From: Lunularia cruciata
Taxonomy: Eukaryota > Streptophyta > Marchantiopsida > Lunulariales > Lunulariaceae
Direction: 5' to 3'
Assembly (NCBI GenBank): GCA_948567375.1
Contig: OX419758.1
Location: 10,979,001-11,043,000 of the forward strand
Length of the DNA stretch: 64,000 nt
Under the pieces are notes generated by a model. The model worked only from the letters and a program-made list of their open reading frames with translations. It was not told the origin of the DNA and did no database searches. The translations under genes and the position numbers were made by a program. Within the stretch, counting starts at the first letter, position 1; each line of letters begins with the position of its first letter. Below, piece after piece: positions 56,101 to 64,000 of this stretch.

Positions 56101-57120
56101 TAGAAGTGCAAGTGTCTTTAGAGTTGTCCTCTAAGACATTAGAGAAGAGTGGGTGGAAGATAAAGAGTTAGAAAGGTTACCCTGGACCTCAATTGTAGTT
56201 TGTAGTGAAGAAGTAGTAGAAATAGTGAAGGATTTGGTAGTTGAAGATAGACCCGAAGAAGGAGAAATACTTGGAGGACCATTGGGTTTGGAAGCCAAAG
56301 AAGAGCTAGATATTGGATGGGAGTAGGAATAGATTTGAGATATGAAGAGGAAATTATGAAGACGTGCATTGTCATTTTGGATCTACAAGTTGGAAAAGTT
56401 GTTGTAAGGAATGGTATTTTTGTTAGCAACTTTCAAGGGCTTTGCCTATTTAAAGAGGGTATTTGCAGTGTTATGTTGTTCAGTATTCCAAATTTCTGAA
56501 GATAAATAAAGCAAAGTGCTGATTTTAATGCTCGTCGCTTGAGATTAATTCCAAGAATCAATTTTGTGTTTTTGTGTTTGTGGAGAAATTCAAAGTGAAA
56601 GTCAATGTGCTTGTTGGATGTTAGATTTTGTAGCCTTGATCTTCATTATGTATATTTGATCTTGAGTGAAGTGCAATCAGAGCAATGCCTTGACAGATAT
56701 GCAAAGAATTGTAGTGTTGGTAATATTTTGCATTTATGAGTGCAATGTTGGGTTGATGCAATGCAATTTTGATTGAGGAAGTTGTGCCTTCAGTGGAGGA
56801 GTGGAACAAAATTTTGAGGCAAAGGTGCCTTGTAGTGAAATAGCCATCTTTGGAAGGATCTAAATCATCACAATCAAGATTTGTTTGGATAGAATTTAAT
56901 GGAGTTGTGATAAGTGAGTGTTAATTCATGACAAGACTAAAAATCAGTGCTTGTTACTCTCTTTTGGGTGTGGTTTCTACCTGAGAGATTAAAGATGCAC
57001 CCAAGAAGAACTACTTGTTACCATTTGTCTTTGTATTTGAACATTTCTGATTCATATCTATGTAGGAACTAACTTTATTTGCTTGATTACTACAAAAGTG
57101 ATACTTTTTGGGTTGTCACA
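53119..57120 (+). mobile_element. CCE-3: complete plus-strand element, 4002 bp, AGCAC target duplication
   Basis: It starts TGTGGTACCCATATTTTTTTG and ends TTTTTGGGTTGTCACA. AGCAC flanks both sides (53114-53118 and 57121-57125), splitting DMP-3 gag at a site that is uninterrupted in DMP-1 near 12885. No LTRs are present: the first and last 600 bp share no similarity. It carries one long, broken protein gene and no recognisable mobility enzyme. Confidence 0.82.
53700..56310 (+). pseudogene. CCE-3 globular/acidic/coiled-coil protein (broken)
   Basis: Segments in order: a basic start with SFAIWRLDIIARIKVLNRL (53700-53790); the globular domain with AQWTESDWRLVLGKEAG, FYQKCDAAKETVE, TNNGYKLESYWDSIK, FFHQMFVRVKVNWVK and FHQQTRQIIVNWRTNLP (53840-54411); an acidic linker with an internal duplication of ~190 bp (54580-54730 and 54810-54950, SPKEETQKK and VRNPKVRV type); and a long Lys/Glu-rich coiled coil (54998-55729 and 55932-56310). 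Several frame changes and stops break it. The domain order equals that in CCE-1 and CCE-2, so this is the conserved product of the family. Its function is unknown. Confidence 0.62.
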
Positions 57121-57125
57121 AGCAC

Positions 57126-57964
57126 CATCTCCAAGAGATCCACCAACACTACTAGGGCTAAAACTTGTGGGTACTACTAATCTACCGGTAAAAGATCAAG
57201 TCCAAGGAGAGAAATAGGAGAATGGAAACTCACATTGGGATTCTTGAATGTGTGAAAACTTAGAATGCCTAGCATGAGCTTTGGCTTTGGTATTTATAGG
57301 TAGCATACAAGGCCCTTAAGAAGCTTCTCAAGAAGTTTCCTTGAGCTACTTTCTTAGCGTGCAAGCCAAGTTAACCACAAAGCTTCTCAAGAAGTTTCCT
57401 TCTAGAAGCTGCCTACTTGGCTTGCAAGCTAAGCTAGTTAGAAGCTTCTAGAAGTTACCTACTTGGGGTGCAAGTTAAGTTAGTCGAGAAGCTTCCCAAG
57501 AAGCTTCCTAGATGCTTCTAGAATATTCTGGGCTAATTTGCTTATTCTCTACTTTGTTAGCCTTATTAACTACTTCCTAAACTCCATATTGTTACACTAC
57601 CCCTAGAAACCGAGCTTGAAGTGATGGAGACATAGTTTGGAGACCAATATTGTCTCCATAGTTCAATCTCCTCCAAATGAGCTCTTGTAAACTCGTGGTA
57701 GTTGTCCATGGGTAGACCCTCCAAATGCTAAAACATGAATAAAGTCTGGTTCCACATCTGTTGCAAATCACACCAACTATCAAACTCGTGGATGAAATCA
57801 TCCAACTCAATGATACCCACCATACCAGAGTAATACCTAGGGCTTTTGGAGGCTATATAAATCTTGCCCATGTCCCACAATAGCAGTGTGGACACAACAA
57901 GTGCACTCTTGACTGGATCAACTCCTTTGTCAATCTCTAATGTAGAGACAATCTCCTCCTTCAT
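57126..57964 (-). pseudogene. DMP-3 gag N-terminal part
   Basis: It starts at an intact ATG (57964) with MKEEIVSTLEIDKG and continues LLWDMGKIYIASKSPRYYSG, IELDDFIHEFDSWCDLQQ and EELIWRRLNYGDN-type segments until CCE-3. A ~420-bp insert (about 57190-57595) with repeated GAAGCTTCT-type motifs interrupts it. The Gln-Gln at CDLQQ is CAA-CAG here and CAG-TAG in DMP-1. Confidence 0.6.
57330..57530 (-). repeat. GAAGCTTCT-rich repeat cluster
   Basis: At least six copies of a motif related to 'agaagcttc(t/c)' occur in about 200 bp, with interspersed 'ttggcttgcaagc(t/c)aa' units, each palindromic around AAGCTT. The cluster lies in DMP-3 gag, between two parts that are contiguous in DMP-1. Confidence 0.6.
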
Positions 57965-58980
57965 TGGGACCTAAGATACAAGTTGATATCAAGTGCTACT
58001 TTGAGTAAACCCATTATGTATTGCAATGTTATCTCTTCTAGAATCTACAAAGAACTCCATTGTGAAAAAGTAACCAAGAACTGCAACCCGCAATTGCAAC
58101 CTCTGTAAGTATCTCACTAATTGCCGACACCACCAATTACATATCACCAACTAATGTAGCTCTAACTACAACAACTAAACTAGGGGAAAGTGCAACATGT
58201 AACGTGTCATCACAACATGCACTCTCATGGTCTGCAAGTCATCACTTCTTGCATCATTGGAGAGAAATACAAGTAGTTTGACTAGTCATCATTCTAGGCT
58301 CACTATCAAGGGCACACCGGAGCACCAATGCTCTAAATTTAGTGCGCCTCATACAAACATGGTGCATAAAAAGGAACCAGAGAATGGAGAGGGTCCAATC
58401 ACAAGAAAGCTAAACAAAACCCTACATCTCATAAATCAACACTAGATTGAGTCTGCCACCATTTGGCATTTGACATAATTGGAGTACTTATCTACTTCTT
58501 GAGCTACGAGAATCATCAAGAATGGGATCAAAGTTCTTCTCGCTAAACTTTGACGTAAACCCTTCACAAAATCTGGTATAAATCTGATGTAAAATCCGAT
58601 ATAAAATTTGAAATAAATCCCTAAATTTAGCTTATCGTTAAATCCCTTGCTAATTCTTCACTTGAGCCAAATTGGAAAGATGGGGATCATCAAATCTCTA
58701 ATTCCTAGGAATGGGTTCACAACTCCACCTTCAATTTCACTTTTTAAGCTCAACTCATACCAGATTGGTCTTGTGTTCACCTCCTAAGCTCAAAATCACA
58801 ACTACCGCTTGAAATTGACTCTCTTTGGCTCCAAATTTGGCCAGCGCTTCCGCACACAATCACTCTTAGGGAAATTAGAACTAAAATCAGGGTACCACAA
58901 TCCACCAGGCTTGGAGATACCACCACCACCACCCTCAATTCTTGCACCAAATTTCCACTTGACTCTCACTTCTTTGTTGT
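57965..58980 (-). other. DMP-3 5' leader
   Basis: Non-coding and collinear with the DMP-1 leader (13344-14588). No supported ORF. Confidence 0.5.
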
Positions 58981-59418
58981 AATCAATTCAATCGCATAAC
59001 TCAAATCACACTCAATCAAATCAGTACTTGATATGTCACTCAATAATTTTCCAACAATTGAGTACTAATTAAAGTCAAGCCACACCCACTCTAGCCAAGA
59101 GACTCTAGGTGACACTTACCGGCTTTTTGTCCACTCTAGCCAAGAACTTAAAGGCTCAACAATAGAGAAGTGAGCTCTTTGGAGCTGCACTCCCAAGGTA
59201 TACTCTTGATTTTAACCTAGGTCTCATTCCAACGGTCCTATTGATGGCACACTTGACAGTGCAAATGGTGCAAGTGACGGTGGGCTCCACCATGTAGTCA
59301 ATATCCATAACACAAAATTTGACCGTTAAAAAGTAGTCTATGAGTAACTGCCAAAATACCTCTAGCTACTACATTATTACTCTAATGTCCGAGCAATCTA
59401 GATGGAAAACGTGTGACA
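58981..59418 (-). repeat. DMP-3 terminal module a, 5' copy
   Basis: This 438-bp copy of module a, on the minus strand, starts TGTCACACG at 59418. As in DMP-1, no module b precedes it at the 5' end. Confidence 0.8.
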
Positions 59419-60850
59419 CACGACCTCATAGAAGGGGAAGAATAACACTCCCCTTATCTACATACCTCAATGTTGCATCAATCCTCAACCGTCCTCATCT
59501 ACCACTAATTCTGCACGTGCCTCTCATTATCTAATTTCAAAGATCATCCACATATCAGATAAAAATCTCAAGTTGTTTTCCCTTCTTTCCTACCTTTTCT
59601 ATCTTGCTATTATTTGATCTCTCTTTTGCAACCTTTCTCCTCTAGTTACAAAATTCTCTACTCAACAATCGGCCTCAATGTAATTGACTCTACTATTCCT
59701 ATCAGTAGAGCACTCTAACTAAACAACTATAGAAGCTTCTATCCTGCCTTTCTACCATTCATTGACAACTCCTCCAATGATAGCCAAGCACCGACACCTC
59801 CTCTTCTTCCTTCCCTCGCTGTTCTTCCTCCTTGCTACTATTGCTGCTATCTCTTCTCCATGATACCACATCTTCTCCTCAGCTCTCATTCACAACACCC
59901 TGGGCAATATCCGGTCCTAGAGAGGGTCATAGCCGCTCTAGAAATTTTAGTATATTGCCGCCGGAGACATTTGCCGTGTCCAGTTTTATATCCCGGCCCC
60001 GCATAACCTCCACCAGGAGTTGACAGGGAAACCGGGACTATCCGGTCCGTTGTGTAGTTGAAGATCCTTCGGCTCAAGCCGGTGGAGGAAGTGCCAATAA
60101 GCGGGCGTCTTGGGATGGAGATAAAGGTTGTGCCCTCCTCAAAACTTCGAAGGAGATTTGGCAAGGCCATGGAGAAGCGACAAGTTGAGGCTGCACCCTC
60201 CACGCCCAAAGTATAAGCCCCAACTGCTTTTGCTATTGATCTCAATGATACCACATTTCTCTCAGCTCTCATTAAGTCCCTCTTCTATCAAAGTCTGAGA
60301 TAAAATATGGGCCTCTTGAACAATTGTAGCTTCCTCATGTACACATTGTAGTACTCAATCAATGCATGTTAGTGATGAAAGCAGGAGAGACTCTCCCTTT
60401 TCAACACTTTCCTCTAGTATCAAAGACTCAATAACACTTCAACCTAGCAAATTCACTCAAGTCTCTTTGTCAAAGACTCAGCAAGTGCTACTAGCAACAT
60501 TAAGTTACAACTACTCCTTCAACTACAAGTCCTTGCAAGATGGATATAATCCCTATTCATTGTATCTTCATTTTGAAGACTTTCAAGCAAATTAGTCTAA
60601 TACTTTCTGTAATTTGAGTTCAAATTTCAATGTGGTGACAAGTCAAAGTTCAAGTTGAGCTTCTTGTTTTCTCTTGATTTTCTTTGCCTCTCTGCCTCAG
60701 TTTCCTTTCTTGTGCATCAACTTCCACTGATTTTTCTTTATCTCTCTGCCTTCAATTCCTATTTCACCCTTACCAATTTCCTTTCCTCCCTGATTTGATT
60801 TCCCTTTCCTCTTTGATTCCACTTCCTTTCTTGTTTTTGATTTCCCGTAT
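59419..60850. other. Intergenic region with a GC-rich island
   Basis: Between two ~30-bp imperfect direct repeats (near 59859-59890 and 60246-60274, both with 'tgataccacat' and 'tcagctctcatt') lies about 350 bp of markedly higher GC content (59890-60245). It holds a 128-codon minus-strand frame without recognised domains. No gene is supported elsewhere in the stretch. Confidence 0.45.
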
Positions 60851-61558
60851 ATGGAGCTAACTGGCCTAGTATGGGCAAGAATTGAGTGCACTCCCCAAAA
60901 TTCCCACTACCTCAACCTCCATAAACCTATGGAACATTTGGATCTCTCAAAGTTTCAAGGTCTGTCTGCTTTGCATTCTCTTGAAAACCCTTTTCTTTGC
61001 TCTGATTTCTTGTTCCTCAACCCATCTGGTATTGTTACTCAACACATTTATACTCAACTCTGTCCTTATGAACATCATCATCTCTACAATGTGATAATCA
61101 CCATAGGTCGCACAAGGTCTAACATTCAACCTTCCATCCATATACTTTCTTTCCACATTCCAAACAGCATACAATTGCCTCAATTCCTGATGGCCAAAGC
61201 TACTAAATCTCCAGACTATGTGTTGTTTCTACTCTCCCTCTCTTCAAAGCAGCAGCTGGAAAGTGAACTCCTCACCAACATCATCATCATCATCAACAAA
61301 AGTGGAGTGTTGACATGTCACCGTCAAATAGAATGTGTTCTCTTGACACGCTACCCCACTCTTCACACTTTGCATGTGCTCCAACACAGAGACACACACA
61401 ATGGCTACTCAGATTTCCAACTTCCTTCATTGCTCACATCAGATGAACTCAACAATTGTCTAATCAGATCATTGTCACTTCATGTTGCCCTTCCTATTGT
61501 CTTTTGTTTCCTTTCTCCTTCTCACAATTACTCTCTCTCACTCTCTGCCTTTCTGTGA
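60851..61558 (+). CDS. Unrecognised ORF, 235 codons, doubtful
   Basis: The open frame starts MELTGLVWARIEC. The composition is Leu/Ser/His/Ile-rich with no domain I know, and the last ~30 codons run into pyrimidine-rich repeat DNA (SLSLSAF). It lies between stretches of low-complexity C/T-rich DNA. It is longer than expected for random sequence but could be a by-product of biased composition, which removes stop codons on this strand. Confidence 0.2.
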   Translation: MELTGLVWARIECTPQNSHYLNLHKPMEHLDLSKFQGLSALHSLENPFLCSDFLFLNPSGIVTQHIYTQLCPYEHHHLYNVIITIGRTRSNIQPSIHILSFHIPNSIQLPQFLMAKATKSPDYVLFLLSLSSKQQLESELLTNIIIIINKSGVLTCHRQIECVLLTRYPTLHTLHVLQHRDTHNGYSDFQLPSLLTSDELNNCLIRSLSLHVALPIVFCFLSPSHNYSLSLSAFL

Positions 61559-61990
61559 TTTCCTTTCTCCTTTGTTTCTGCCTTCGTTTCCTCTCTTTGC
61601 CTTTTGATTCCCTTCTCCTACTTTCCTGTCTTCTTGATTCCTCTCTCTACCTTCTTGTCTTTGATTCTTCTCTCTGCTTTCTTGTATTCTTGATTCCTCT
61701 CTGCCTTTCCTTGTCTTTGAGATTCCTCTCTACCATTTGATGGTTTCCTACTTTCCTTTGTTTCTATCTTCACTCTCTCTTCCTTTCAATGCACTTCTCT
61801 TGCTTTCATGTTTCTACCTCTCTACCTTTCTGTCTTTGATCCTTCTCTTTGCCTTCTTATTCCTTGATTCCTCTCTCTACTTTCCTATCTTCTCAATTCA
61901 TCTTTGCCTTTCCTGTCTCTCAATTCCTCTCTGCCTTTCTATCTTTGATCCTTCCCTCTTTTGTACTCCTAATTCTCTTTGTCTAAGCCC
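61500..61990 (+). repeat. Degenerate pyrimidine-rich minisatellite
   Basis: Repeated variants of 'ctttcttgtctttgattcct' with 'ctctctgcc' spacers, period about 28-32 bp, run over about 490 bp. Similar, sparser units lie at 60660-60840. The strand is almost pure C/T. Confidence 0.65.
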
Positions 61991-64000
61991 TCAACCCCTC
62001 AAACGTAGAGCACACTCCCCTAGACTCAATCCACCACTTTGGCCTAATCCCTGCCATGTTGCCCCGCCAGGCCAGTATTGACTAAACCTTCCCTAGCAAC
62101 ATCTCCTCCTCCTCCATCCACCAAGAAACTTTACTCTATTTTTCTGGTCCTCTCTTGCAACAACAACAGCTCCACTGTTTTTGCAACTTTCAAAGTTATT
62201 ACCTAGAAAGTACTATTTACTCTATGTAAAAAAAAGTTACTATAGGTGACACTATTTTATGTGAAAAAAAACTCTAATTTTTGTAAATACTAAAATTCAC
62301 TATTGGAATCCAAAAGTTACTGCATGCAACCAGAATTTTCACTAGATGTAAAGTTTTTTCTACTAATTCACCTAACACACTAAATTGCACCCATATAACA
62401 TATAGATTGTTCCCGACGACTTTGGCAGAATGCAACTATCACACTATCAAATGAGAAGAGTGGGCCATGTCATTGCAACCAAGCATTGGAAGCACTATCT
62501 TGGCAAGAGTTAGAAAGTCTCTTTTTTGGACAAAAAATCTACTTTGTTGGAAATAACTTTTGGAATAAGAATGTAATTTTAGGTACCTTGCATCATCCTA
62601 ATCTTGTTGAGGATGTTACCAATTTTTTATCTAAATACATCTACATGCACACTCAAACCATACATCTTGAAGATAAGTATATTCAATAATATATCATTTA
62701 AAGCTTGAGATGCAAGCCCTTCTATTATCCACTTACGTTTATGTTTGCCCTAGCTTAAGAGGGATACTAAAGGGTATTAAGACTTGAGCAAGCCTGAGAA
62801 ACGTATTAAAAAGTAAATGATGAACTTATGTTAATACCATACAATTCTAAGATCAGATTTGACCTTGGAATGCATTCCACTTTTGAATCACTCCTACCTT
62901 GTTAACTGACTTTTACTATCACTATATAGCCTCCCTAAGTTAAGCAGTCAAACTTGAAGGAAGCAAAACTCACTTGAACTTTTACATGTAACTCCTCGTC
63001 ACTTATAATTAGAAGGGCTCTTCTAGGACGCTTCACATGATTTTATATGATCGTAGGAGGTCTGTATAGGTGGTTTCAGTTTTAGGTGTTCGGCGACCGT
63101 AAAATAAAATAACGGGACATCTACGGGACATCCTGTAGGTACGTACGGGATGTGTGAGTGGAATATCTAAATCAGATGGGAGGTACTTCTGTATCCTTAT
63201 AAGTGTTAATAGGTCATGCTTTTCATGACCCGCAGGTATTCTCTGGTCATGGGAGGTTCCATAGTTCGTAATGACTGACAAACCAAAATGTGTAGGAGAT
63301 AAAATTCAAACCTAAAATTTCAAGGACCCGTTCATAAATAACCATATTTCGGAGTATAAGACTTCTTGTAAAGAATTAGGGAGGTATACGGATCAACCTA
63401 CCTCCCATAGTTTCCAGACTGAAACCCCCAATATAGACCCAGCGTGTCATCTAGAAGCATAATGAGATTTATCATTCAAGTACAATAGGGATTTCGAAAA
63501 ACCAAATTTATGGGTTTTTTTAGAGACTTTTCTACGGAGTTTTAAGATTTCATGTACAACAATTTAGGGGATTTTCAAAGGTACCCGTAACCCGCTTTTG
63601 AAAGCCCCCAATATCGACATATCACGCTAGCGTCATCTTCCAATTGGCAAATTCCATTACTTGTTTCGAGGAGCTCGATGGAATTGCTGCTTTACGGAAG
63701 AATACCCAAGTCCCCTACAAGAAAATGTCTTGTATGTATGGAGGTCGTCTTGCGGTGACGACTTCCAGACTTTGGTACTCTTCTTGTTAGTCTGGGTACT
63801 CTTCTGTACTTAGACGACTTCCAAACTAATGTAGAGGACTTCTGTAAAGTACATCGAGTACCTGCCTGTACACTTGGGTATTTTTCTTGTTAGTCTGGAA
63901 CTCGTCTTGGGATGATTAGTTTAGGCCAACGTTTCCTGGCAAGCAAGAGAATCGATGGATAGTACTACATTGCTCCACTTGTTGGCATTATTGTCGTCAA
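61991..64000. other. AT-rich stretch without a supported gene
   Basis: A short plus-strand frame at 62486-62689 and a minus-strand one at 63033-63281 are unrecognised. Two similar segments, 'gaaacccccaatatagac' near 63421 and 'gaaagcccccaatatcgac' near 63600, suggest a small repeat, and 'tcttgttagtctgg' recurs near 63781 and 63885. Confidence 0.4.

Larger units (their letters stand above)
50466..59418 (-). mobile_element. DMP-3: truncated DMP element interrupted by CCE-3
   Basis: A minus-strand copy with module a (58981-59418), leader, gag, protease and the start of the methyltransferase. Similarity to DMP-1 ends at 50466, just past methyltransferase motif IV, so RT, integrase, PHD and the 3' end are missing. 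CCE-3 is inserted in gag at 53119-57120. Confidence 0.82.

Noticed and set aside
53119..57120. CCE as a LARD-type LTR retroelement
   Set aside because: The ends start with TG and end with CA and have 5-bp duplications, but comparison of the first and last 600 bp by eye shows no terminal direct repeat in CCE-2 or CCE-3.
60851..61558. 235-codon ORF as a confident gene
   Set aside because: The region is compositionally biased, leads into a pyrimidine minisatellite, and has no recognised domain. Listed only at low confidence.
63033..63281. 82-codon minus-strand ORF as an organellar gene fragment
   Set aside because: It does not match any plastid or mitochondrial protein I can recall.
1..64000. 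tRNA, rRNA or CRISPR features
   Set aside because: I saw no cloverleaf with intact A and B boxes, no rRNA signature and no regularly spaced repeat-spacer array. A tRNAscan-type search was not possible here.

Overview
The window looks like nuclear DNA of a streptophyte: a charophyte-grade alga or an early-diverging land plant. This is an inference. The best host marker is a complete 13-exon VPS45 gene (568 residues, all introns GT-AG) whose sequence is clearly plant-type. Base composition is AT-rich. Only three loci look like host genes: a small membrane protein (26939-27382, -), an intronless VIT/vWA protein (28067-30961, +) and VPS45 (33257-38112, -). Almost everything else is nested retroelements or gene-poor AT-rich DNA.

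Three element families recur; the names are mine. (1) DMP elements are Ty3/gypsy-like and encode gag - protease - cytosine-5 DNA methyltransferase - RT - RNase H - DDE integrase - PHD finger. Copies are DMP-1 (1765-15036, -), DMP-2 (16460-22436, +, 5' part missing) and DMP-3 (50466-59418, -, only gag to the start of the methyltransferase). Their ends are not ordinary LTRs. The 5' end carries only a ~448-bp module 'a', while the 3' end carries b-a-b, where b is ~106 bp; this is a split-direct-repeat layout. (2) CCE elements are 3.5-4 kb, start TG and end CA, have a 5-bp target duplication and no LTRs, and encode one long acidic/coiled-coil protein. Copies are CCE-1 (1-1764 plus 15037-16459), CCE-2 (5950-9504), CCE-3 (53119-57120) and a remnant, CCE-4 (39238-39425 plus 49073-49680). 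(3) GYP is a more ordinary Ty3/gypsy element with a tRNA-Asp-like primer site (39426-49072), rearranged head-to-head.

Nesting at 1-22436, from outside in, is DMP-2 (+) > CCE-1 (-) > DMP-1 (-) > CCE-2 (-). DMP-1, CCE-1, CCE-2 and CCE-3 are bounded by short target duplications or by a matching empty site in a sister copy. At 39238-49680 GYP lies inside CCE-4. At 50466-59418 CCE-3 lies inside the gag of DMP-3.

The most notable system is the DMP family. It is a retroelement carrying both a DNA-methylation writer and a chromatin-reader finger, with permuted terminal repeats. DMP-1 pol stays in one frame for about 3 kb but is dotted with TAG and TGA codons, most of them explained by C-to-T change, as expected after cytosine methylation and deamination. 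A second point of interest is the intronless VIT/vWA protein, which resembles fungal homologues and may have been acquired laterally.

The stretches 22437-26938, 30962-33256, 38113-39237, 49681-50465 and 59419-64000 hold no gene I can support. They contain short repeats, hairpins and low-complexity DNA, described individually.
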